Assembly: GCF_900156895.1 (NCBI RefSeq)
Contig: NZ_FTPD01000067.1
Location: 323,570 to 387,569 of the forward strand
Origin: Mesorhizobium prunaredense
GTDB taxonomy: Bacteria; Pseudomonadota; Alphaproteobacteria; Rhizobiales; Rhizobiaceae
Direction of reading: 5' to 3'
DNA length: 64,000 bases
This document shows, piece after piece, positions 1 to 7,154 of the stretch. The number at the start of each line of letters is the position of its first letter. The stretch's first letter is position 1. Below the pieces are notes generated by a model that did not search any database, was not told the origin of the DNA, and worked only from the letters and a program-made list of their open reading frames with translations. A program made the position numbers and the translations under genes.

Positions 1-52
1 GGCCAATCTCCGCCCAAGTGGGGGAGATGTCCGGCAGGACAGAGGGGGGCGC
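1..52. repeat. Palindromic rhizobial repeat, copy 1 (intergenic)
   Basis: This G-rich stretch matches the two elements found inside the oxoprolinase gene near 48.8 kb and 50.7 kb. It shares the arms GGGGGAGATGTC and GACAGAGGGGGGC. Here the central loop is shortened (GTCCGGCAGGAC rather than the longer GTCGGC/GCCGAC hairpin). The copy may extend left of the window. No gene is visible between it and the end of the VOC gene at 103. Confidence 0.6.
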
Positions 53-102
53 GAAGGATCGCCGACCGTGACATAGCGCGCCCCGTGTGACCCCAGGCCC
101 GG

Positions 103-879
103 CTACCGCACCGGCGCCGTTAACGCGAAATGAGCACTCTGCGGATCCGTGCACATCACGATCCAGCCGCCGCCGGGGACCTCCATCGGTTCCATCAGGA
201 TGTTGCCGCCATTGTCGGTCACACGCTTGGCCGCCGCGTCGATTGCGGGAACATTGAAATAGAACTGCCAGACCGGCACCGGAACCTGCTCGGGCTTGTT
301 CATCATGCCGCCAATAGGTTCGCCGCCCGCGGCAAACAGCTGGTAGGTGCCCATCGGCCCCATATCCATGGCGTCGCCCTTGGTCCAGCCGAATTGCCCG
401 GCATAGAAATCGAACGCGGCGCGCCAGTCGGTCGCGTAAAGTTCATGCCAGCCGATATGGCCGGGAGTCGTAGCCGGCACCGGCGGCTGGTCGGCGCCAA
501 TCGGCTGCAGGAAGTTGAAGACCGCGCCTTGCGGGTCGGCGACGACGGCAAAGCGTCCGACGCCCGGAATGTCATCGGGTTCGCGGTGAACCGCACCGCC
601 GGCCTCCTTCAGCGATTTCGTCGAAGCATCGACATCCCTGGTGTGGATGTAACCGACCCAGGCCGGCGGCATGCCCGTCTGGCGCACTTCGTCCGGCTGC
701 GTCATCAGCCCGCCGACGCCGTGCTCGCCGACATTCATGACGATATAGCGCGGCATGCCGGGCGCGCCGTCGAAGGGCTGCGCATTCCAGCCGACCACGT
801 CGGTGTAGAACGCTTCGGCAGCGTCGAGATCGGTGGTCATCAGCTCGTACCAGAAGAAGGACATCGGGGAGTTTGGCAT
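103..879 (-). CDS. VOC (glyoxalase/bleomycin resistance) family protein, two-domain
   Basis: The 258-residue protein contains two tandem vicinal-oxygen-chelate half-domains, at about residues 8-125 and 138-256. Each opens with the typical 'F.W.EL..TD...A..FY..V.GW' pattern (FFWYELMTTDLDAAEAFY and IGWHELYATDWRAAFDFY) and ends with a 'DPQGA.F' or 'DPQSAHF' strand. Proteins of this type are cytoplasmic metal-dependent enzymes or binding proteins, and the substrate cannot be told from sequence. It is monocistronic and divergent from preT. Its ATG at 879 is preceded by an AGGAG-like motif (tccttgggt read on the other strand). There is no evidence that it belongs to the pyrimidine pathway next door. 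Confidence 0.85.
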   Translation of the reverse strand: MPNSPMSFFWYELMTTDLDAAEAFYTDVVGWNAQPFDGAPGMPRYIVMNVGEHGVGGLMTQPDEVRQTGMPPAWVGYIHTRDVDASTKSLKEAGGAVHREPDDIPGVGRFAVVADPQGAVFNFLQPIGADQPPVPATTPGHIGWHELYATDWRAAFDFYAGQFGWTKGDAMDMGPMGTYQLFAAGGEPIGGMMNKPEQVPVPVWQFYFNVPAIDAAAKRVTDNGGNILMEPMEVPGGGWIVMCTDPQSAHFALTAPVR

Positions 880-1065
880 TGTCGTGCTCCTTGGGTTTCA
901 AGTCATCGATCATGCGTGATCCATCTAGGACGATCTTCGCGACGGAATTCCGACAGCCAAGCGAAAAGACCATAGAGATGCGCGCCAAGTGATCGCGCGC
1001 GGATCTCCAAAAACATGAGTATGGTTATCATGTTTTATCAGCCTTTTCAGCAACTTGGCTGAAAA

Positions 1066-1081
1066 TTGACCAATTGATAAA
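1066..1081 (+). promoter_or_regulatory. Candidate RutR operator in front of preT
   Basis: TTGACCAATTGATAAA matches 12 of the 14 defined positions of the E. coli RutR consensus TTGACCAnnTGGTCAA (consensus recalled from the literature). It lies about 50 bp upstream of the preT start, and its left half also forms a -35-like TTGACC. A second, better site lies before the aminotransferase gene next to rutR, which supports a shared regulon. The match was found by eye. Confidence 0.6.
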
Positions 1082-1132
1082 AAAACAAAACGTGCTAGCC
1101 TTCCGCAAAACAACAAGGAATGGGGAAGCGGA

Positions 1133-2497
1133 ATGGCGACTGGTCATTTCAAGCAGGGCATTGCCGGCGGCCGGCTTTCGCCCGAGCAATATGCGGATAA
1201 TTTTTCCGACCTGCATCCGCCGCTCGATCATCACGAGGCGCTGGTCGAGTCCGATCGCTGCTATTTCTGCTACGATGCGCCGTGCATGAACGCATGCCCG
1301 ACCTCGATCGACATCCCGCTGTTCATCCGCCAGATCTCGACCGGCAATCCGATCGGCTCGGCCAGGACGATTTTCGACCAGAACATTTTGGGCGGCATGT
1401 GCGCCCGCGTCTGCCCGACCGAGACGCTGTGCGAAGAGGTCTGCGTGCGCGAAGTAGCGGAAGGCAAGCCGGTGCAGATCGGCCGCCTGCAGCGCTACGC
1501 CACCGATGCCGCGATGGTTGAGAATAAGCAGTTTTACCCGCGCGCCGCCCCGACCGGCAAGACAGTGGCCGTGGTTGGCGCCGGGCCGGCCGGTCTTGCC
1601 GCCGCGCATCGGCTTGCCCGCCATGGACATGATGTGACCATTCTCGAAGCCCGCCCGAAAGCCGGCGGTCTCAATGAATACGGCATCGCCGCCTACAAGA
1701 GCATCGACAATTTTGCCCAGGCCGAGGTCGATTATATCATTTCGATCGGCGGCATCGACATCCAAAACGGCAAGGCGCTTGGCCGCGATTACCAGTTGTC
1801 GGACCTGACCAGGAATTACGATGCGGTGTTCCTCGGCATGGGGCTTGGCGGCGTCAATGCGCTGCGTGCCGACGGCGAGGATGCGCAAGGCGTCACCAAT
1901 GCGGTGGAGTTCATTGCCGAGCTTCGCCAGGCCAGCGATCTTGCCAGCCTGCCGGTCGGCCGGCGCGTCGTCGTCATCGGCGGCGGCATGACGGCGATCG
2001 ACGCGGCGGTGCAATCAAAACTGCTCGGCGCCGAAGAGGTGACGATCTGCTACCGGCGCGGCCAGGAGCACATGAACGCTTCCGAATTCGAGCAGGATTT
2101 GGCGGCCGCCAACGGCGTCACCATCCGCCACTGGCTGCAGCCGAAGCGGGTCATTGCCGAAGGTGGCAAGGTGTCGGGCATCGAGCTCGAGTATACGGCG
2201 ATGGATGGCGAAAAACTCGTCGGCACCGGCGAGCGGCTGACGCTCACCGCCGACCAGGTGTTCAAGGCGATCGGCCAGAGCTTTGTCCCGGCTGCGCTGA
2301 ACGGCAGCGGCGCCTTGCTGGCGCTGGAAGCCGGCCGCATCAAGGTCGATGCCGAAGGCCGCACCTCGCTGCCAAACGTCTGGGCCGGCGGCGACTGCAT
2401 CTATGGCGGCGACGACCTCACAGTCTCGGCCGTCGCGCAGGGGCGCGACGCGGCCGAATCGATCCACCGGGCACTGACCTCGAACGGGAGGGCATGA
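1133..2497 (+). CDS. preT: NAD(P)-dependent dihydropyrimidine dehydrogenase subunit PreT
   Basis: This 454-residue GltD-like flavoprotein feeds electrons from NAD(P)H to PreA for reduction of uracil or thymine to the dihydro form. The N-terminal Fe-S domain shows the cysteine clusters CYFCYDAPCMNACP (about residues 43-56) and CARVCPTETLCEEVC (about 86-100). The FAD site is VVGAGPAGLAAAHRLA (about 142-157), and a second nucleotide-binding motif VVIGGGMTAIDAA follows near residue 281. The length is normal for the family. preA follows directly: its strong ribosome-binding site lies just before the preT stop codon. A RutR-like site precedes the gene. The start ATG is preceded by GGGGAAGCGGA. Confidence 0.93.
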   Translation: MATGHFKQGIAGGRLSPEQYADNFSDLHPPLDHHEALVESDRCYFCYDAPCMNACPTSIDIPLFIRQISTGNPIGSARTIFDQNILGGMCARVCPTETLCEEVCVREVAEGKPVQIGRLQRYATDAAMVENKQFYPRAAPTGKTVAVVGAGPAGLAAAHRLARHGHDVTILEARPKAGGLNEYGIAAYKSIDNFAQAEVDYIISIGGIDIQNGKALGRDYQLSDLTRNYDAVFLGMGLGGVNALRADGEDAQGVTNAVEFIAELRQASDLASLPVGRRVVVIGGGMTAIDAAVQSKLLGAEEVTICYRRGQEHMNASEFEQDLAAANGVTIRHWLQPKRVIAEGGKVSGIELEYTAMDGEKLVGTGERLTLTADQVFKAIGQSFVPAALNGSGALLALEAGRIKVDAEGRTSLPNVWAGGDCIYGGDDLTVSAVAQGRDAAESIHRALTSNGRA

Positions 2498-2499
2498 GC

Positions 2500-3813
2500 A
2501 TGGCAGACATACGCAACAATTTCGTCGGCATCAAATCGCCGAATCCGTTCTGGCTGGCCTCGGCGCCGCCGACCGACAAGGCCTACAATGTCATCCGCGC
2601 CTTCAGGGCGGGCTGGGGCGGCGTTGTCTGGAAGACGTTGGGCGAAGAGGGGCCGCCGGTGGTCAATGTCAACGGCCCGCGCTATGGCGCGATCTGGGGC
2701 GCCGACCGCCGCCTGCTCGGCTTGAACAACATCGAGCTGATCACCGACCGCGACCTGCAGGTCAATCTGCGCGAGATCAAGCAGGTCAAGATGGACTGGC
2801 CCGACCGCGCCATCGTCGTCTCGCTGATGGTGCCTTGCGAGGAGCATGCCTGGAAGGCGATCCTGCCGGTGGTCGAGGAGACCGGGGCCGACGGCATCGA
2901 GCTCAATTTCGGCTGCCCGCACGGCATGTCGGAACGCGGCATGGGTGCCGCCGTCGGCCAGGTGCCGGAATACATCGAAATGGTGGTGCGCTGGTGCAAG
3001 GCCAACACCCGCATGCCTGTCATCACCAAGCTGACGCCGAACATCACCGACATACGCAAGCCGGCGCGTGCCGCCCTTGCCGGCGGCACCGACGCGGTGT
3101 CGCTGATCAACACCATCAATTCGATCACCGGCGTCAATCTCGATAGTTTCGCACCGGAGCCGACGATCGACGGCAAGGGTTCGCATGGCGGCTATTGCGG
3201 CCCGGCGGTGAAGCCGATCGCCATGAACATGGTGGCCGAAATCGCCCGCGATCCGGAAACGCATGGTCTGCCGATCTCCGGTATCGGCGGCATCACCACC
3301 TGGCGCGACGCTGCCGAATTCATGGCGCTCGGCGCCGGCAATGTGCAGGTGTGCACGGCGGCGATGACCTATGGCTTCAAGATCGTGCAGGAGATGATCG
3401 CCGGCCTGGAAAACTGGATGGACGAGAAGGGCCATGCCTCGCTCGCCGACATCGTCGGCCGCGCCACGCCCAATGTCACCGACTGGCAATATCTCAACCT
3501 CAATTACGTCGCCAAGGCGCATATCGACCAGGAGGCCTGCATCAAATGCGGCCGCTGCCATATCGCCTGTGAGGACACCTCGCACCAGGCGATCACCAGC
3601 ATGGTTGACGGCAAGAGGCATTTCGAGGTGATCGAGGCCGAATGCGTCGGCTGCAACCTCTGCGTCAATGTCTGCCCTGTCGAGAACTGCATCACCATGG
3701 AGCCGCTGGCGGCCGGCGTGATGGACCAGCGCACCGGCAGACCGGTGTCGCCGGTCTACGCCAACTGGACAACGCATCCGAACAACCCGATGGCCAAGGT
3801 GGCCGCGGAGTAA
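2500..3813 (+). CDS. preA: NAD-dependent dihydropyrimidine dehydrogenase subunit PreA
   Basis: This is the catalytic FMN subunit of dihydropyrimidine dehydrogenase, the first step of reductive pyrimidine breakdown. The N-terminal TIM-barrel (about residues 1-310) carries NFGCPHGMSERGMG near residue 140. This is the conserved DPD active-site loop with its catalytic cysteine. The C-terminus has two 4Fe-4S motifs, CIKCGRCHIAC and CVGCNLCVNVCPVENC. Two ATGs are possible. The one at 2494 overlaps the preT stop, but GGGAGGG at 2486-2492 is only 1 nt from it and 7 nt from the ATG at 2500, so 2500 is preferred (437 residues). It forms an operon with preT. Confidence 0.93.
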   Translation: MADIRNNFVGIKSPNPFWLASAPPTDKAYNVIRAFRAGWGGVVWKTLGEEGPPVVNVNGPRYGAIWGADRRLLGLNNIELITDRDLQVNLREIKQVKMDWPDRAIVVSLMVPCEEHAWKAILPVVEETGADGIELNFGCPHGMSERGMGAAVGQVPEYIEMVVRWCKANTRMPVITKLTPNITDIRKPARAALAGGTDAVSLINTINSITGVNLDSFAPEPTIDGKGSHGGYCGPAVKPIAMNMVAEIARDPETHGLPISGIGGITTWRDAAEFMALGAGNVQVCTAAMTYGFKIVQEMIAGLENWMDEKGHASLADIVGRATPNVTDWQYLNLNYVAKAHIDQEACIKCGRCHIACEDTSHQAITSMVDGKRHFEVIEAECVGCNLCVNVCPVENCITMEPLAAGVMDQRTGRPVSPVYANWTTHPNNPMAKVAAE

Positions 3814-3869
3814 GTTTCTCCCCGGTCGAAGCACCAGATCGGTTTCGTCCGGTTTAATTGTCGAGGTTG

Positions 3870-4052
3870 GCGCTGCCCCTCATCCGCCTGCCGGCACCTT
3901 CTCCCCGTATAGTGACGGGGAGAAGGGAGAATTGCCGCAACCTCGCCGCCCTTTCTGCGACGCCGACAATTGGCGAAAATCTTTGGTGATAGCGTCTTTC
4001 TCCCCGTCACTATACGGGGAGAAATGCCCGGCAGGGCAATGAGGGGCAGCGC
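3870..4052. repeat. Nested inverted-repeat element (RIME-like)
   Basis: This 183-bp element fills the gap between preA and the Rrf2 gene. The outer arms, GGCGCTGCCCCTCAT and ATGAGGGGCAGCGC, are inverted copies. Just inside each arm is a 26-bp hairpin with arms TTCTCCCCGT/ACGGGGAGAA (3899-3924 and 3998-4023), and the two hairpins are reverse complements of each other. The layout resembles the Rhizobium-specific intergenic mosaic elements. A minimal derivative made only of the outer ends lies at 11331-11353. No gene is seen in this 321-bp gap. Confidence 0.75.
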
Positions 4053-4083
4053 AACCCTTTGAAAGGAACCGGAGGCCTATTGC

Positions 4084-4114
4084 GGATAAAAATTATCCAC
4101 GATAAAATGTATCC
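4084..4114 (+). promoter_or_regulatory. Two adjacent dyads, candidate Rrf2 operator
   Basis: The site holds GGATAA-AAA-TTATCC (4084-4098), which is perfectly symmetric, followed 2 nt later by GATA-AAATGT-ATCC (4101-4114), a looser copy. They end about 20 bp before the Rrf2 start codon, in an AT-rich island that would also hold the promoter. Rrf2 proteins commonly bind AT-rich dyads and autoregulate; that this is its operator is inferred from position and symmetry. Confidence 0.5.
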
Positions 4115-4134
4115 ATGAATAGGAGATCAGCACG

Positions 4135-4653
4135 ATGAAGCTGGGCGAGGGCGTCGAAGCGGCCATGCACTGCGCCGCCATGCTTGCCGGCGTGGAAGGC
4201 GCGGCGACCATGCCGGGTGCGGCCATGGCGGAAGCGTTCGGCCTGTCGCCAAGCTATCTGCTCAAGCATCTCAACGCGCTGACGGCGTCGGGCATCCTGG
4301 AATCGGTGCCCGGGCCGTCGGGCGGTTACCGGCTGGCGCGGCCGGCGGGGCGCATAACGCTGCTCGACATTGTCCTCGCCGTAGAAGGACGCGAACCGGC
4401 CTTCCGCTGCGGCGAAATCCGTCAGCGCGGGCCGGCCAGGCTCGATGCCTCGGTCTACGTCAAACCCTGCGGCATCAGCGTCGCGATGCTGAAGGCCGAG
4501 CGCGCCTATCGCGCGGCACTCGCCGAGGCCCGGCTGTCCGACATCGTGGCGGACTATATGAGCGACTCCGATCCCCGTTCACTCGCCGCCAACTGCGCCT
4601 TCGTCGAACGCCATCAACGACCGCAGAAATCGAGTTCAACCAAGCAAGCGTGA
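4135..4653 (+). CDS. Rrf2 family transcriptional regulator
   Basis: This 172-residue protein has an Rrf2 winged helix. The recognition region reads 'MAEAFGLSPSYLLKHLNAL', followed by the wing 'GILESVPGPSGGYRLARP' (about residues 30-80). Cysteines at about residues 97 and 116 sit where Fe-S or redox-sensing Rrf2 proteins carry theirs, but the classical closely spaced three-cysteine cluster is not complete. The stop codon overlaps the region just before the AhpD-like gene, so the regulator appears to head the operon Rrf2 - carboxymuconolactone decarboxylase - DoxX. A redox-stress role is inferred from these neighbours. The start has GGAGATCAGCACG upstream. Confidence 0.85.
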   Translation: MKLGEGVEAAMHCAAMLAGVEGAATMPGAAMAEAFGLSPSYLLKHLNALTASGILESVPGPSGGYRLARPAGRITLLDIVLAVEGREPAFRCGEIRQRGPARLDASVYVKPCGISVAMLKAERAYRAALAEARLSDIVADYMSDSDPRSLAANCAFVERHQRPQKSSSTKQA

Positions 4654-4664
4654 AGGGAAAGAGA

Positions 4665-5123
4665 ATGAAACAGAGGCTGCAATTCTTCGGCGCGGCGCCG
4701 GAAATCATGAAAGCGGTGTCGGCGCTCAACAAGGCGGTCGACGAATGCGGGCTCGAGAAAAGCCTGCTGCACCTGATCAAATTGCGGGCGTCCCAGATCA
4801 ACGGCTGTTCCTATTGCGTCGAGATGCACAGCCGCGAGGCGCGCCGTGACGGCGAGACCGAACAGCGGCTCTATCTCGTCTCCGCCTGGAAGGAATCGCC
4901 GCTGTTTTCCGAGCGCGAACGCGCCGCCTTCGCCTGGACCGACGTGGTGACGAAGATCGCCGACAGCGGCGTGCCGGACGATCTCTACGCAAAAACGCTT
5001 GAACACTTCTCGGAAGAGGAACTGGTCAAGCTGTCCGTCGCGATCGGCATGATCAACACCTGGAACCGGCTCTGCGTGTCCTTCCACGCCATTCATCCAG
5101 TAGCGGCGGCCAAGGCTGCCTGA
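4665..5123 (+). CDS. Carboxymuconolactone decarboxylase family (AhpD-like) protein
   Basis: This 152-residue AhpD-fold protein carries the redox motif CSYC in 'KLRASQINGCSYCVEMHSREAR' (about residues 46-67), the signature of alkylhydroperoxidase-like CMD proteins with a proton-relay histidine after it. A GTG at 4650 would give a slightly longer protein. The AGGGA at 4654-4658 is correctly spaced for the ATG at 4665, so that start is chosen. The gene is co-directional with the Rrf2 regulator and the DoxX gene downstream. The role, peroxide or carbonyl detoxification, is inferred from family and context. Confidence 0.88.
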   Translation: MKQRLQFFGAAPEIMKAVSALNKAVDECGLEKSLLHLIKLRASQINGCSYCVEMHSREARRDGETEQRLYLVSAWKESPLFSERERAAFAWTDVVTKIADSGVPDDLYAKTLEHFSEEELVKLSVAIGMINTWNRLCVSFHAIHPVAAAKAA

Positions 5124-5186
5124 GCGAACGAAACTGGATGCGCGGGCTTTACACCGCGCGTCTCTTTTTGCTTTGGGATCAAGACC

Positions 5187-5564
5187 ATGTTGTCGAATTT
5201 TGAGAATGAGATTCTGGTTGCCGCACGCCTGCTGCTTGGCGGCGCCTTTGTCTTTGCCGGCCTGCGCAACATCCAGAATGCAGGCTTCCTGACCCAACTG
5301 ATGACGACGCGAGGCGTGCCGCAGGCGCGGCTGATGCTGTGGCTGGGGATCGTCCTGCAAATCGTTTCCGGAGCCCTGGTGATATCAGGTGTCTGGACCG
5401 CCGCCGCCGCTCTGTGCCTTGTGCTGTTCCTAATTGTCGCCACGCCGATGTTCCACAATTTCTGGGATCATCAAGGGCCAGAGCGCGCGTCCCGCATCAA
5501 CGGCTTTGTCGGCAACGTGGCGTTGACCGGAGGAATTCTGGTGCTGATGGGCCAGGCGCTTTAA
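5187..5564 (+). CDS. DoxX family membrane protein
   Basis: This 125-residue protein has four predicted membrane segments (about residues 8-28, 47-67, 70-88 and 105-123). The DoxX-type pattern 'ARLLLGGAFVFAGLRNI' is near the N-terminus, and 'PMFHNFWDH' sits between helices 3 and 4. DoxX proteins occur with thiol-oxidoreductase or AhpD-type genes in actinobacterial and proteobacterial redox complexes. The placement after the Rrf2-AhpD pair therefore suggests a common oxidative-stress function. A 63-bp gap separates it from the AhpD gene, and no terminator is visible there. Confidence 0.85.
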   Translation: MLSNFENEILVAARLLLGGAFVFAGLRNIQNAGFLTQLMTTRGVPQARLMLWLGIVLQIVSGALVISGVWTAAAALCLVLFLIVATPMFHNFWDHQGPERASRINGFVGNVALTGGILVLMGQAL

Positions 5565-5667
5565 GGGGTACCGCGCAGCCGATTTGGTATGAATCGTCGC
5601 CTGCGCATTAATCGCTCCGTTGCGATTGCCTCGTATGATTGGCTCAGTTTCGCTTGTCGGAGCGTTT

Positions 5668-6162
5668 ATGGAGCAAAGCTGGAATAGCTTCTGGGAAAGC
5701 GTTTCGCAGGCCCTTCACCTCGCGCTCTCGCCGCTTCGGGCGCTTGCCGAAACATTCGGCTATTTTCCGAGCGATATCCAACTCTGGTGCTTCGTCTGCG
5801 GTCTCTTTTTCCTGGTGCTTGTCGTTCCCCACACCTATGGCGATCTGGTGCTTCGGCGCCGTCGCGCCTACGCGACCGGGAAGGTGGTAAAGATTGACAT
5901 GTCGGACGACGGGCCAAGCACTCCGATCATCGAATTCGTCGATCGTCTCGGCAAGGTCCGGCGTTTCGACTCGAACCTGCCGGTCAATGACGCGACCGGT
6001 TCGGTCGGGGTTGAGGTCGAGGTGATATACGATCCGCTGCATCCGAACCGGGCTCGAGAGGTCGGGCGGCCGCTCATGAAGATGGCCCACACGGTGTTTT
6101 GGTATGCGATTATCACCGCGCTGATGACCCTGGCCTTCTGGCCCGGTCTGACGTCCGATTGA
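5668..6162 (+). CDS. Hypothetical membrane protein, DUF3592-like
   Basis: The 164-residue protein has two clear membrane helices. One is at about residues 35-52 (WCFVCGLFFLVLVVPHTYG) and one near the C-terminus (about 141-160). Between them is a soluble beta-rich segment of the form 'GKVVKID....STPIIEFVDRLGKVRRFDSN....GVEVEVIYDPLHPNRARE'. That organisation is typical of DUF3592 proteins. Upstream TTG and ATG codons exist. The ATG at 5668 has GGAG at 5659-5662 with a 5-nt spacer and gives the most natural N-terminus. No function is known. It converges on rutR. Confidence 0.65.
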   Translation: MEQSWNSFWESVSQALHLALSPLRALAETFGYFPSDIQLWCFVCGLFFLVLVVPHTYGDLVLRRRRAYATGKVVKIDMSDDGPSTPIIEFVDRLGKVRRFDSNLPVNDATGSVGVEVEVIYDPLHPNRAREVGRPLMKMAHTVFWYAIITALMTLAFWPGLTSD

Positions 6163-6270
6163 GCCTTCGTCTGCGACCGTGCGCTACTTACGCTGCAAAT
6201 CGCAGACCGCCGTCGCAGGTCAGTACCTGGCGCTTCCGGCCGAGCGGCGCAGCGCACTGGACTATCGAGG

Positions 6271-6912
6271 TCAGCTCTTCGGCTTCAGCCCGTCGATGAA
6301 CAATTGTTCGAGAAACCTTGCGGCATCCTCGAAGCGGCCGTCGCCGCCGCGGTCGGGGCCGAGCACGGCGCGGACCTGAACGTCGAAATCGGCATAGTGC
6401 TGCGTCGTCGCCCAGATCGAGAAGATCAGGTGCCAGGGGTCGGTGGGCGCGATCTTGCCGGCGCGCATCCAGCCCTTGATGACGGCGGCCTTCTCGTCGA
6501 CCAGCGTCTTCAGCTCGCCTTCCAGCATCGGCATGATGCGCGGCGCGCCCTGCAGGATCTCGTTGGCGAACAGGCGGCTTTCCCTGGGGAAATCGCGCGC
6601 CATTTCGAGCTTGCGCCTGATATAGCTGCGCAATTCGGTCAGCGGGTCGCCGACGTCGTCGAGTTCGCGCAGCGGCGCCAGCCAGGTATCCAGAAGCCGC
6701 TGCATCAGCGTCTCGTGGATATCCTCCTTGCGGCGGAAATAGTAGAGCAGGTTCGGCTTCGACATGCCGGCTGCTTCGGCGATCTGGTCGATGGTCGAGC
6801 CGCGAAAGCCGTTGGTTGCGAACACCTCGAGCGCCGCCTCCAGGATCAGCTCGCGCTTTTCCTGCTGGATGCGGGTACGGCGAGGGGCCGGAATTTCCAT
6901 GTCGGCCGTCAC
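6271..6912 (-). CDS. rutR: TetR family regulator of pyrimidine catabolism, RutR
   Basis: This 213-residue protein has an N-terminal TetR HTH (STIDQIAEAAGMSKPNLLYYF, about residues 39-59). Its ligand domain closely resembles E. coli RutR along its length. The shared landmarks include WLAPL, RDFPRESRLF, GAPRIMP, DEKAAVIKGW and IWATTQHYADFDVQV. RutR responds to uracil and controls pyrimidine catabolism. Here the gene is divergent from the beta-alanine aminotransferase, amidohydrolase and hydantoinase genes, and RutR-like operators flank both transcription units. The direct repeat CTGGACCA at 6941 and 6954 just upstream may serve autoregulation. The start at 6912 is the first ATG; the ATG at 6900 is an alternative. 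Confidence 0.9.
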   Translation of the reverse strand: MTADMEIPAPRRTRIQQEKRELILEAALEVFATNGFRGSTIDQIAEAAGMSKPNLLYYFRRKEDIHETLMQRLLDTWLAPLRELDDVGDPLTELRSYIRRKLEMARDFPRESRLFANEILQGAPRIMPMLEGELKTLVDEKAAVIKGWMRAGKIAPTDPWHLIFSIWATTQHYADFDVQVRAVLGPDRGGDGRFEDAARFLEQLFIDGLKPKS

Positions 6913-6940
6913 CGCGGCATACCATGGGTTGGAGAGCGAT

Positions 6941-6961
6941 CTGGACCAATTCTCTGGACCA
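6941..6961. promoter_or_regulatory. Direct repeat CTGGACCA x2 upstream of rutR
   Basis: CTGGACCA occurs at 6941-6948 and again at 6954-6961, a 13-bp period, 29 bp upstream of the rutR start codon. The half-sites resemble one arm of the RutR consensus (TTGACCA). This could be an autoregulatory site, but the arrangement is a direct repeat rather than a dyad, so confidence is limited. Confidence 0.3.
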
Positions 6962-7017
6962 GTTTTTCTCCGGCCTGTGGAGCGCGCCTCAGCTGCCGCA
7001 TTTCCGCTAGTAATCCC

Positions 7018-7061
7018 TTGACCGCCGACAGGGCGGTGCTAACGTTTGTCCAATCGGTCAA
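7018..7061 (+). promoter_or_regulatory. Promoter with RutR operator before the beta-alanine aminotransferase gene
   Basis: TTGTCCAATCGGTCAA at 7046-7061 matches 12 of 14 defined positions of the RutR consensus TTGACCAnnTGGTCAA (recalled). Directly upstream lie a perfect -35-like TTGACC (7018-7023) and a weak -10-like TAACGT (7040-7045) with a 16-bp spacer. The operator would therefore cover the start-site region and repress by occlusion. The promoter assignment is inferred. Confidence 0.65.
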
Positions 7062-7154
7062 AATTTGCGTAGCACGAAAACGCAGCAGAGACCAAGTGTC
7101 GGGAAGACCAAGCGTTAGCCGCACCGAAACAGGTTACAAGGGGAAGTCTTGGTC

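Noticed and set aside
2401..3834. 477-codon open frame antisense to preA
   Set aside because: It mirrors preA, has no recognisable domain and is His/Arg/Asp-rich as expected for a GC-rich shadow frame.
3870..4052. CRISPR-like repeated palindromes
   Set aside because: There are only two hairpins, mirror images of each other, with no array of direct repeats and spacers and no cas gene.
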